Shown: positions 55,684-63,979 of the stretch, piece after piece
Position numbering within the stretch: the first letter of the stretch is position 1
Layout: every line of letters starts with the position of its first letter
Source: Zhongshania aliphaticivorans
GTDB taxonomy: Bacteria > Pseudomonadota > Gammaproteobacteria > Pseudomonadales > Spongiibacteraceae
Direction: 5' to 3'
Length of the DNA: 64,000 nucleotides
Assembly (NCBI RefSeq): GCF_902705875.1
Contig: NZ_CACSIK010000001.1
Span: 1,419,994 to 1,483,993, forward strand
Position numbers and translations under genes: made by a program
The notes under the pieces: generated by a model
What the model saw: the letters and a program-made list of their open reading frames with translations, nothing else
What the model was told of the DNA's origin: nothing
The model's database searches: none

Positions 55684-55698
55684 TGATAATGATTCGCA
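55684..55698. promoter_or_regulatory. Fur-box-like site upstream of the imelysin gene group
   Basis: TGATAATGATTCGCA matches 12 of the 14 defined positions of the 7-1-7 Fur motif (TGATAAT-N-ATTATCA): the left half is perfect and the right half 5 of 7. It lies about 65 bases upstream of the first gene's start codon, in the right region for its promoter, and also within the spacer of the divergent CitE-like gene. Confidence 0.65.
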
Positions 55699-55802
55699 AT
55701 TGATCCGAAGAGAAAAGCCGCGTTAAGTCGTTTGCTTTTTGCCACTTTCGTGTAGAGAGGGCTGTGGTAAACTTTCCATTTCACCCTGAGACGTATTGAA
55801 CA

Positions 55803-56675
55803 ATGGCTAACAATCCTAGACGCTCTTTACTTTATATGCCCGGCTCGAATACCAGAGCGTTAGAAAAAGCACGCAGTCTGGATGCCGACGTGCTTATTCT
55901 TGATTTGGAAGATGCGGTATCCCCCGCACAGAAGAGTTATGCGCGAGAACAGGTGTTAGCTGCGGTGACGGCGGGTGGCTACGGGCCAAGAGAACTTGTC
56001 GTGCGAGTAAATGGTTTTGATACCGAGTGGGGGCGCAAAGATATTGAAGCATTTGCTAACGCGCCTATATCAGCGCTTTGTTTACCTAAAGTAGAGTCTG
56101 CCGCGGAAATTCATGCTGTAGTACAGGTGTTACAGCAGGCGGGTGCTAATTCGAAAATTAAATTATGGGCAATGGCAGAAACACCGCGTGGTATTTTGGC
56201 GGTAAATGACATTGCTGGCGCACATCCGCGAATGGACGGAATTGTTTTAGGGACCTCTGATTTGGCGAAGGATTTGCGTGTTCCGCATACCGCACAACGT
56301 TTAGGTATGCTGACATCGCTGGGAATTTGCGTATTGGCTGCGCGCGCCCATGGTATTGATGTCTTTGATGGTGTTCATTTAGATCTAGAAGATGAGCAGG
56401 GCTTATTATTTGCTTGTGAGCAGGGTGTTGAGCTTGGATTTGATGGCAAGACTCTAATTCATCCCAAACAATTAGCCATTACTAATCAGGCTTTTTCTCC
56501 CTCTGAGGCGGTTATAGCACGGGCGAGTAAAATTAAAGCTGCGTGGCAAAATGCGGAGGCTGAAGGCAAGGGCGTGGTACTTGTTGATGGACGGTTAGTT
56601 GAAGCCTTACATGTTGAAGAGGCCGTGCGAGTGCTGGCTATAGCTCAACAGATAGCTGAGCGCGATTCAAAATAG
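55803..56675 (+). CDS. HpcH/HpaI aldolase or citrate lyase beta-like protein
   Basis: This 290-residue TIM-barrel protein of the CitE-type (residues: RSLLYMPGSNTRALEKA, DVLILDLEDAV near 29-39, PKVESAAEI and DGIVLGTSDLAKDL). It resembles malyl-CoA/beta-methylmalyl-CoA lyases and CitE. The acyl-CoA substrate is not evident. No citrate lyase alpha or gamma gene is nearby, arguing against citrate lyase. It is divergent from the iron gene group and shares its intergenic region, which holds the Fur-box-like site. Confidence 0.87.
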   Translation: MANNPRRSLLYMPGSNTRALEKARSLDADVLILDLEDAVSPAQKSYAREQVLAAVTAGGYGPRELVVRVNGFDTEWGRKDIEAFANAPISALCLPKVESAAEIHAVVQVLQQAGANSKIKLWAMAETPRGILAVNDIAGAHPRMDGIVLGTSDLAKDLRVPHTAQRLGMLTSLGICVLAARAHGIDVFDGVHLDLEDEQGLLFACEQGVELGFDGKTLIHPKQLAITNQAFSPSEAVIARASKIKAAWQNAEAEGKGVVLVDGRLVEALHVEEAVRVLAIAQQIAERDSK

Positions 56676-56701
56676 CCCTACTTACTGACGGCTTATTTGG
56701 C

Positions 56702-57715
56702 TTATGGTTGTGGTGGATTGCTAGGGTGCCCGCTAGGAAAACGGGTGAGATTGATGAGCTCTACTAGCCGGCCATCCAACCAGCTATCTAATTGATAGTT
56801 TTTTATAAAGCCACAGTGGCCGCCGTATTGCTTGGTTTCTATGTGAAGGAATTCGTTATTAGACGGCAGTCGTGAAAAATCTTCGGCAAGTATGATTGGG
56901 TCGTCTTGGGTGGCAATAATATGCGTTGCTGATGATAGCGAGTTTAGTGCATCACCAGTGATGTTATAGGCCTCAAAATAGTCTTCAGCACAAGGGAATG
57001 GCGTGTGATTTGGGACAAAATAGTTATTCATTTCTCTTAATGTTTTTAGTTTAAGTAGTTCATCCTTGTAGCCCAACTCTGGGTAGTAACGTATTTTTTT
57101 CTTGAGTGATTTTTGCCATTTATTAACAAAGTACTTATGGTAAACCCACCATCCGGTTTCCAGTGCATTCATGGTTTTTGCGGGGTCTACCACAGGGCAT
57201 ATACCGATAGTTTGCTGCAGGTGGATACCAGCTTCTTTAGCCTTAGCCGCAATGCGAAGCGCAAAATTCCCACCCAGGGAAAAACCGGCTAAAAATTGCC
57301 ATTGCTGGGGGTATGTTTTATGAATAGTTTGAATTGCCCCAAGGACTTCCTCAATGCGGGCTGAATTGAAAAGTTCGCGATTAAGGTGATGACTGGGGCC
57401 ATGGTCGCGCAAATTTAAACGGAAAATATCGTAGCCAGCATTAAAAAGCGTGCCGCCAGCAGACAACATATAACTGGATTGTGAGTGGCCTTCCCAGCCG
57501 TGAATAAGCGTAATAAGACCTTTGCTGCGTTTACCTTGGGCGCTGTATTCCCCGAGTAATTGATGACCATCACCACAATCTAATATCACAGATTTACTGG
57601 TATTTAGCATTGCGCGCGCCTGTGGGTATATGCGCAGCCGTCTCAGTGAGGTAGAGGCCAATATCGATTGAGTGTGGGGGTTTTGTAATAGTCCGGTGGG
57701 AGCAAAATCACTCAT
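56702..57715 (-). CDS. YheT-family alpha/beta hydrolase
   Basis: This 337-residue hydrolase has the oxyanion HGWEGHSQSSY segment, nucleophile elbow GFSLGGN, acid DDPI region (THIIATQDDPII) and the catalytic His in YGGHCGFI. The N-terminus (PTGLLQNPHTQSILAS) is typical of the YheT/EstB-like subgroup. The substrate is unknown. It converges on the CitE-like gene, 26 bases apart. Confidence 0.88.
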   Translation of the reverse strand: MSDFAPTGLLQNPHTQSILASTSLRRLRIYPQARAMLNTSKSVILDCGDGHQLLGEYSAQGKRSKGLITLIHGWEGHSQSSYMLSAGGTLFNAGYDIFRLNLRDHGPSHHLNRELFNSARIEEVLGAIQTIHKTYPQQWQFLAGFSLGGNFALRIAAKAKEAGIHLQQTIGICPVVDPAKTMNALETGWWVYHKYFVNKWQKSLKKKIRYYPELGYKDELLKLKTLREMNNYFVPNHTPFPCAEDYFEAYNITGDALNSLSSATHIIATQDDPIILAEDFSRLPSNNEFLHIETKQYGGHCGFIKNYQLDSWLDGRLVELINLTRFPSGHPSNPPQP

Positions 57716-57980
57716 GAGTATTGTTTGTGTCCTGTGTTAATTTTTTGGATGGGCATTATGTGTGTCGACTGACCTGTATCCGGTGTCCATGAGCTAGGTA
57801 TTGTCTAATTTCAGCCTCCGACCTTTGACCTACGTCGAATGGGTGATGTTCCTCTAGTCCTGTTCACTGCGATTATTTACCGCGTTTGTAGCCATGCAAA
57901 CTAGGCTGCAGCCTGTAAGTATTTGGCTTGAATTAGCTAAAAATAACAATAATTGCATCAGTATGACATGAGAGGGAAAA

Positions 57981-60131
57981 ATGACCAATCTACGCAGATC
58001 TACGTTGGCGATGGCCATGATGGGCGTTTTTTTAGCGCCAGCGACAGTGGCAAATGAGATCGCGGGGAAAACACTTAGTTTAGAGGAAGTGTTGGTCACA
58101 GCGGAAAAGCGAGAACAGACATTGCAGGAAACACCGATATCGATTTTGGCATTCTCAGCGGAGAAGCTCGCGCGATTTGGTGTTACCGATTTAGGTGATG
58201 TGAGTGGTTTGGCGCCCAATGTTGAAATTACGCCTTTCCCTGTTAGCCGGAGCTCATTAGTTGTTTTCATGCGTGGCGTGGGTAATAACGACAGCCAATC
58301 GACTCAAGACCCTGCGGTTGGTATTTATATAGACGGTATTTATATGGCTCGGAGTATTGGTCTAAGTAGTGATGTTGCGGATCTTGAGCGAATAGAAGTG
58401 TTACGCGGTCCGCAAGGCACTCTCTATGGCCGCAATACGACAGGTGGTGCTATCAATTTAATTACGGCTAAACCTTCTGAAGAAGCCGGTTTGAGCCAAA
58501 CGGTGAGTCGTGGTAATCGAGGTTATTGGAAGACATTGACCAAAATAGAGTCTGGTCAGCGTGGTGATGTCGCGGCTAAATTAACGTATTTGCGTTCAGC
58601 CCATGATGGCTGGGTGAACAACACCGGGCCGGGCAGAAACTTTGGCGCTGAGGATAAATCGGCGGGACGTTTAGCGTTGCGCTGGGATATCAGCGACGTG
58701 ATGTCGATAGACTATGCCTACGATTTTTCTGAAATAGATGGACCGCAGCATTTTTATCAGCCAGTTTCGGGTGTGTCACCCAACCCAGCGGCGCCAGCAT
58801 CAAATAGTCGAAACAGTAGCGGGCAGTGGTTTGGTGGCACAGAGCCAACCAATACGGAAATCAGTGGCCACAGCCTGATTTTTACGCTGGATACTTCTGT
58901 GGGGGTATTTAAATCAATTACTGCTTACCGAGAGTTAAATGAGACTAGCGTGCAAGATTACGATGCGGGCACACCTGGCTTTCGGGTGAGTGTTGATATT
59001 GATCAAGAGCAAGTATCACAAGAGCTGCAATTGGTTGGGGGTTATAAGACCGACATTAACTATGTAGCTGGTATTTATTATTTCCGTGAAACGGGCAATG
59101 AAATTGAGGAGGACACCTACGGTGGATTCCCTCTAGAAAATCGCCAAATTATTTCTGAAAGTGAAGCGCAGGCGATATATGGTCAGTTAACGTGGTCACC
59201 TTCGGCAATGAATCATCGTTTAGATATTACTTTGGGCGGTCGCTACACCATGGATGATCGCTCGGCTAACAAATCTAGCATCACCTTTGTGAATGGGCCG
59301 CAGAGTGGCAGTGAAAGTTGGAGCAATTTTAATCCAAGCTTAATGGTGGATTATGCATGGACTGAGACCTTAAGTAGTTACGCTAAAGTCGTTAGTGCCT
59401 ACAAATCAGGTGGTTTCAATGTGCGCAGTACCGAGGCAGGCTTTCAGCCACCGTTTGATGAAGAAAACATCCTTTCTTACGAGCTTGGCTTAAAGTCTAC
59501 ATGGCTGGATCGTCGAATTAGTTTTAACGCGGCGGCATTCCATGCGGAGTACACCGATATGCAGCTCCAGCAGATCACTAATAATTTTACAATCTTCTTA
59601 ACGGACGTATTTAATGTTGGTGAAGCTGAAGTTGATGGCTTTGAATTTGATTTCATGGCGGTATTGGTAGACGGCCTTACGCTACAAGCGTCTTATGGGT
59701 ATACCTATGCTGACTTTATTGAATATATAGATCAGCGTCCTAGCGAACCAACGTTTGGTCAAGATGTGTCTGATCGTGCGGTAATGCCTTACGCTCCCAA
59801 GCAATCATTTACGATAGGCTTAGATTACGAAGCGTCTATTAATTTCGGGTTATTACAGGCATCGGTAGATTATAGCTGGCGCGATGAGCGGTATGGCACG
59901 GCCTTTAATGATGACCTAGAGGGGTTTTTCTTGGATGACTATGGTGTAGTAAATGCTCGCCTAGCTGTTACCGATATCTCTATAGGTAAGGCTAATGTTG
60001 AAGTGTCGGCATGGGGGCGAAATTTAGATAGTGAAGAATATAAGGTGCATTCGATTAGCTTGGGCACCTATCGAAGTGCTTTTTTTGGTGAGCCCAAAAG
60101 CTATGGTGTGGATGTAACACTCCGATTCTAA
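57981..60131 (+). CDS. TonB-dependent receptor
   Basis: This 716-residue outer-membrane receptor has a signal peptide (about 1-24), a TonB box (LEEVLVTA, residues ~34-41), a plug with LERIEVLRGPQGTLYGRNTTGGAINLIT, and a 22-stranded barrel ending in VTLRF. The plug motif DPAVGIYIDGIYMARS is typical of the large iron/complex carbohydrate/steroid-type receptors seen in marine gammaproteobacteria. No Fur box convincingly resembles the 265-base region upstream. The next gene encodes an NTF2-like protein. Confidence 0.92.
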   Translation: MTNLRRSTLAMAMMGVFLAPATVANEIAGKTLSLEEVLVTAEKREQTLQETPISILAFSAEKLARFGVTDLGDVSGLAPNVEITPFPVSRSSLVVFMRGVGNNDSQSTQDPAVGIYIDGIYMARSIGLSSDVADLERIEVLRGPQGTLYGRNTTGGAINLITAKPSEEAGLSQTVSRGNRGYWKTLTKIESGQRGDVAAKLTYLRSAHDGWVNNTGPGRNFGAEDKSAGRLALRWDISDVMSIDYAYDFSEIDGPQHFYQPVSGVSPNPAAPASNSRNSSGQWFGGTEPTNTEISGHSLIFTLDTSVGVFKSITAYRELNETSVQDYDAGTPGFRVSVDIDQEQVSQELQLVGGYKTDINYVAGIYYFRETGNEIEEDTYGGFPLENRQIISESEAQAIYGQLTWSPSAMNHRLDITLGGRYTMDDRSANKSSITFVNGPQSGSESWSNFNPSLMVDYAWTETLSSYAKVVSAYKSGGFNVRSTEAGFQPPFDEENILSYELGLKSTWLDRRISFNAAAFHAEYTDMQLQQITNNFTIFLTDVFNVGEAEVDGFEFDFMAVLVDGLTLQASYGYTYADFIEYIDQRPSEPTFGQDVSDRAVMPYAPKQSFTIGLDYEASINFGLLQASVDYSWRDERYGTAFNDDLEGFFLDDYGVVNARLAVTDISIGKANVEVSAWGRNLDSEEYKVHSISLGTYRSAFFGEPKSYGVDVTLRF

Positions 60132-60142
60132 CTTAATAGCAT

Positions 60143-60190
60143 CAGACGCTGATACGGTCTTCACTAAGGTGAAGGTGTTATCAGCGTCTG
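60143..60190 (+). repeat. Long inverted repeat between the TonB receptor and the NTF2-like gene
   Basis: CAGACGCTGATA and TATCAGCGTCTG are perfect 12-bp inverted copies, and CTTCAC/GTGAAG pairs inside around a 4-base loop. It lies 12 bases after the receptor stop and 33 before the next start. No T tract follows. It could attenuate or stabilise the transcript between the two genes. Confidence 0.65.
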
Positions 60191-60222
60191 CTAGTTGTCT
60201 TAATTGCAAAGGGTAAGGTGTC

Positions 60223-60627
60223 ATGGGGAATGCTAGATTAGCGCTGGAGGCCAGCCGTTTATCGGGCCAGTATGTAGAGCAGGGCAATAAAGCAGCTTGG
60301 TTAGATTTGTTTGCCGATGATGCTTGTGTGCAAGATCCAGTTGGGGTATCGCCACTTGATCCAGAAGGTTGTGGTCACACGGGTAAATCGGCAATTGCTA
60401 ATTTCTGGGACACGGTTATCGCAGCTGGCGATATTGATTTTACGATTGTGTCATCTCACCCGGCGGGTGATGAATGTGCCAATGTGGTTAAAATGGTAAA
60501 TACGCTTGCCGGCGGGATAACGATGCAACTAGATATGGTGGTTGTTTATCGCGCAAATGACCTTGGAAAAATTGTTTCACTTAAAGCGTATTGGGATTTT
60601 GAGGCAGTGCAGCAGCAATTGAGTTAA
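60223..60627 (+). CDS. SnoaL/NTF2-like (ketosteroid isomerase-type) protein
   Basis: This 134-residue protein has the cone-shaped NTF2-like fold pattern: a helical N-terminus (ALEASRLSGQYVEQGNKAAWLDLFADDA), VQDPVGVSPLDPEG and strand-rich ending IVSLKAYWDF. Ketosteroid isomerase relatives bind steroids or polyketides; the catalytic Tyr/Asp pair is not clearly identified. An AAGGTG site precedes the ATG. Association with the TonB receptor upstream suggests a shared substrate pathway, unproven. Confidence 0.82.
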   Translation: MGNARLALEASRLSGQYVEQGNKAAWLDLFADDACVQDPVGVSPLDPEGCGHTGKSAIANFWDTVIAAGDIDFTIVSSHPAGDECANVVKMVNTLAGGITMQLDMVVVYRANDLGKIVSLKAYWDFEAVQQQLS

Positions 60628-60916
60628 CCCCCTTCGTTTTGTCTACTTCGACTTAATTCATCAATATCAACCACTTTAAGCTAATGGCGTAATTCTGACC
60701 TAGTATTTCGTGTAATACCCTTGTTGGTAGATTTGCGGAATGGCTACTTGTGTGAATTAATCGACAATGATGGCTAATGTTGAGGTTGTGAATTTGGTAA
60801 TGTCCTTTTGCTATGTCACACTATAAGTTATTAAGGGGAATAGCGTGAAGCTGTAATGAAAGCTTGTGGTTTCAGTCTATAATATGAGTCAACGTGCAGA
60901 TGTGTGAGTAATTAGC

Positions 60917-61903
60917 TTGGGTTTGGTTCGTTTATCAAGTATTGCCCTGATATTTATGGCGTCTGCTATTTGTATGCCTGCGCGTGCCCAATTGATAAAT
61001 GTTGAGTTGTTAGGGGTATCGCTTACCGCACCGGTGACAGATGTTTTGGCCGACGTTAATTTACTCAGCGGCCAAAACGACGGTATGAGCCTGCTTTCGG
61101 TTGAGGTCTTAGGTCCTGAAACGCTGTTGGGTGTGGGTGTTAGCGGCCAAGATATCTTATTACTAGGGGCGCCTGTTGATGGGGTTGAAGGTCTGGGAGA
61201 CTTGTCAGGGTTGACGGGGGATATCGATAGCTCTCAAGGGGCTGTTTTGGAGTTTTTGCAAGACACCGCAATGGGAGATATAAACCCAACGATTCTTACT
61301 TTATCACTGCCTGGCTCAGGCGGTGAGCAAGGGAGCGAGGACAGCACCAGTAACGATAATAAGGTTATCGCCAAATCTGAAGTTTTGACGCATATTTCAA
61401 CTAGCAAGCTAAGCGATTGCGTAGATAATGACCGTGATAGCGTCTGTGACAGCGAAGATCAGTGTTTAGATTCTCCTGCTGGAGCAATAGTTTTACCCTC
61501 TGGGTGTCACTTTGATCGAAATCGTGTTTTATCGCTGCAGGGGGTGACGTTTGATATGGGCACTGCAGTATTGGCTGGCTCCTCAGTTAATACATTACGA
61601 CAAGCAGCGCAGATGATAAGGCTTGTGCCTGATTTATTGGTCCAAATTGCAGGCCATACTGACGACGTTGGTAGTGAACAAGATAATCAAACTCTATCTG
61701 AGCAACGTGCAAGGGCGGTAAAAAACTATTTGATAGAGGCCGGAGTAGCAGCCAAACAGCTTGTCGTTAAGGGGTATGGAGAGTTACGACCTTTGGTTTC
61801 GATTGATGGGCTTTCAGCTGAGGCACTGAGTGATGCGCGCGCCAGCAACCGACGAGTAGAGTTGCGAATTCTCGATGAGCATAACCCAACCTCAGATAGA
61901 TAG
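60917..61903 (+). CDS. OmpA-domain outer-membrane-associated protein
   Basis: This is a 328-residue protein from TTG 60917, with a signal peptide cleaved near A24 (PARA-Q). Residues ~25-160 are a Leu/Gly/Val-rich region with LLGVSLTAP and LLGVGVSGQDILLLGAP segments and no known domain. A Ca-binding TSP3-like segment (DNDRDSVCDSEDQC) is at about 168-181, with a further Cys at ~196. An OmpA C-terminal peptidoglycan-binding domain (about 205-322) has the GHTDDVGSEQDNQTLSEQRARAV motif. Start uncertain: TTG 60923 is also possible. It is followed by a TpsB-like gene 27 bases later. Confidence 0.85.
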   Translation: MGLVRLSSIALIFMASAICMPARAQLINVELLGVSLTAPVTDVLADVNLLSGQNDGMSLLSVEVLGPETLLGVGVSGQDILLLGAPVDGVEGLGDLSGLTGDIDSSQGAVLEFLQDTAMGDINPTILTLSLPGSGGEQGSEDSTSNDNKVIAKSEVLTHISTSKLSDCVDNDRDSVCDSEDQCLDSPAGAIVLPSGCHFDRNRVLSLQGVTFDMGTAVLAGSSVNTLRQAAQMIRLVPDLLVQIAGHTDDVGSEQDNQTLSEQRARAVKNYLIEAGVAAKQLVVKGYGELRPLVSIDGLSAEALSDARASNRRVELRILDEHNPTSDR

Positions 61904-61930
61904 CGCAATAATTGAAATTTTGGAGTAAGT

Positions 61931-63622
61931 ATGGCCATTGATCTACCTCCCGTAATTCCTCCTCAGGCCTCAACGGCTGAGCGCATTGAGCAATATGCTG
62001 CGGCGCAATCAGATTCAATCATCGATGTAAAAATTGGTGAATATGATCTGAGAATCTCGGGTAATCGCTATTTGAGTCGAGAGCAAATAGATTTGATAAT
62101 GGGTGTTGCAAAAACACCAGCGCAGGCAGTGAATGCGTTAAACCAAGCTTATTACCAGCTTGGGCATTTACTGGTCACAGTCTATTTTGCACATCGTAAC
62201 AACATGATTTTTGCACACGTTATTAATGGCCATTTAGCCGCTATTAAAGCCCCAGAGAGTATCTACCCATATTTTTCTGGATTGATTGGGGATGAGGATT
62301 TAAGTCGTTCTGAGTTTGACAGCAAACGCGTACTGGCAAACTTAAAAAGCAAACGTGCGGGCTTAGATTACGCAATTACCTATCAGTTATCGGAAGACCC
62401 CACCGCCTTTACACTCGTACTCACAGAGTCTGTTAAAGAAGACCACGATAGTACAGATATCAGTGTCAGTGTTAATAATTTTGGCAATCGGTTTTTAGGA
62501 CGTTACTTTGCCAATGCGACGATTAAACATGACTTTAGCTCTGGATTAGAGGCCTCGCTATCTTATGATCGCGCCTTAACTGAGCTTGGCGAAGTCAATG
62601 GCGGTGATTACTACGATGGCTATACACTACGAGTAAATTACCCAAGTAGTTATGGCTTGTATGGTGTTGAGGCCCGCTATACTGAATATGAGCGTTATGC
62701 TGAGGGTGAAATTTCGACTGACAACGGTGCCTTGCTTAATGATGTGTTGTGTGGTCTGCCTTTGGTTTGCGATCTTACCGCATCTCTTGGATTAAATTTG
62801 GATGGAACGGCTACAGAGCAATCCCTGCTTCGATTAATGGCCGAGACTAGCAGCGTTGCGCTAACGGGTGAGCAGGTGATTAGCAGTGACGCCTTACATC
62901 GATTCACGGTTTCCCAGCGTTTAGAAAAAATTGACAGCACCATTAATATTGATGGCTTTGGCACTGCCTTGGATGAACCCCAAACGACTCTTGAGCTTGG
63001 CTTAAAGTACAATAAATTAATCCGCTTATTTGGTGTGGGTAGCCAATTAACCGTCCAAGGCTTTGTTGAGGCTGGATTAGGTTCAGATGAGGGAACGTTA
63101 GCTAGCGATGACCGAGAAGGCGTTGTTTCTACTGGCAGGCGCACAGGTGAATTTTTAGTTGCGCGGCCTCGGATTGGTTTGAAAATGGCAGTGACGGATT
63201 GGGCTACATTGAAAACGGATGTGATCAGCCAATTCTCTGATGGCCAACAATTGCCACTTCAGCAACAATTTTTCCTTGGCGGTGCCGCGGGCTTAAACGC
63301 GTATTTGCCAGGCGTATTAGTTGGCGATTCTGGTGTGTATAGCAAGTTTGCGCTGGAAAGTAATGGTCTTCCTTTTTTTGGTTTTACGTTTACTCCCGCT
63401 GTATTCGCAGAGTACGGGCAGGCTTGGTATGAAGATGCCTCAGGTGAGGCGGGTGATGTACGCTCACTGGCAGACATTGGGTTTAGCGTTCGAGCGGCGC
63501 TTGGTAAGGGCTTTGTGACAGAATTTTTGGCTGCAACGCCGGTTTATGACGACAATCTCGACGAAAATGCATTGTCGCAACTTGAAGTGGATTTCTTTTG
63601 GCGCTTATCGTTAACCTTCTAG
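61931..63622 (+). CDS. TpsB/FhaC-like two-partner-secretion outer-membrane transporter
   Basis: This 563-residue protein has POTRA-type segments at about 34-170 (IGEYDLRISGNRYLSREQIDL, ALNQAYYQLGHLLVTVYF) and a beta-barrel with a C-terminal Phe (LTF). The barrel loop signature is FFLGGAAGLNAYLPG around residue 455, where the usual VRGY/F motif has Arg; here it is LNAY. The start ATG has a perfect GGAG site, and a TGA lies in frame six codons upstream, so no signal peptide is encoded. The next gene begins at 63980. A TPS transporter is the likely identity; cargo unknown. Confidence 0.78.
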   Translation: MAIDLPPVIPPQASTAERIEQYAAAQSDSIIDVKIGEYDLRISGNRYLSREQIDLIMGVAKTPAQAVNALNQAYYQLGHLLVTVYFAHRNNMIFAHVINGHLAAIKAPESIYPYFSGLIGDEDLSRSEFDSKRVLANLKSKRAGLDYAITYQLSEDPTAFTLVLTESVKEDHDSTDISVSVNNFGNRFLGRYFANATIKHDFSSGLEASLSYDRALTELGEVNGGDYYDGYTLRVNYPSSYGLYGVEARYTEYERYAEGEISTDNGALLNDVLCGLPLVCDLTASLGLNLDGTATEQSLLRLMAETSSVALTGEQVISSDALHRFTVSQRLEKIDSTINIDGFGTALDEPQTTLELGLKYNKLIRLFGVGSQLTVQGFVEAGLGSDEGTLASDDREGVVSTGRRTGEFLVARPRIGLKMAVTDWATLKTDVISQFSDGQQLPLQQQFFLGGAAGLNAYLPGVLVGDSGVYSKFALESNGLPFFGFTFTPAVFAEYGQAWYEDASGEAGDVRSLADIGFSVRAALGKGFVTEFLAATPVYDDNLDENALSQLEVDFFWRLSLTF

Positions 63623-63979
63623 AAAGTTGGCTTAGCCCTTCATCTTGATTGCCTGCTAAAAAGGCTGAGCTAATGTAGGGCGTGCTTATCCATGTGGCAC
63701 TTACCCAATTGATTTTCCATCCCTATCCTGCTGTTTTTCAAGGGGTAGTCTTCTATTTCTCTAAATCAGCCTCCATAATGCACTGCTTCTACGTCTCATA
63801 TTTGGCTTCTGCGCCTTAGTACTTGGTTTTCAACGAGGTCTGATAAATTTTTGTGATCATGGTCACGCCTCAATATAGGTGTTACTACGTATGATTCGCC
63901 TGTAATTAAAATACGTACGGTCGCGTTTTTTCGATAGCTGGCGCGCTCAGGTGGAAAAAAATAAGGAAAATTAAAACTT
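63623..63979. other. 357-base spacer before the last gene
   Basis: This region lies between the TpsB-like gene and the gene starting at 63980. It contains a CRP-like site but no terminator that I recognise. I saw no tRNA or small gene. It is the promoter region for the final gene, and may act as an independent transcription start. Confidence 0.5.
63852..63867. promoter_or_regulatory. CRP/Vfr-like binding site
   Basis: TGTGATCATGGTCACG matches the CRP consensus with a single deviation (final A is G). It lies about 112 bases upstream of the start at 63980, in the position for activation. Confidence 0.55.

Noticed and set aside
57942..57962. Weak Fur-box resemblance upstream of the second TonB receptor (AATAACAATAATTGCAT region)
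   Set aside because: Only about half of the consensus positions agree, and no inverted symmetry is visible.
62695..63144. A 149-codon minus-strand frame inside the TpsB-like gene
   Set aside because: It is a shadow of the real gene; the plus-strand reading has clear family motifs and a good ribosome binding site.
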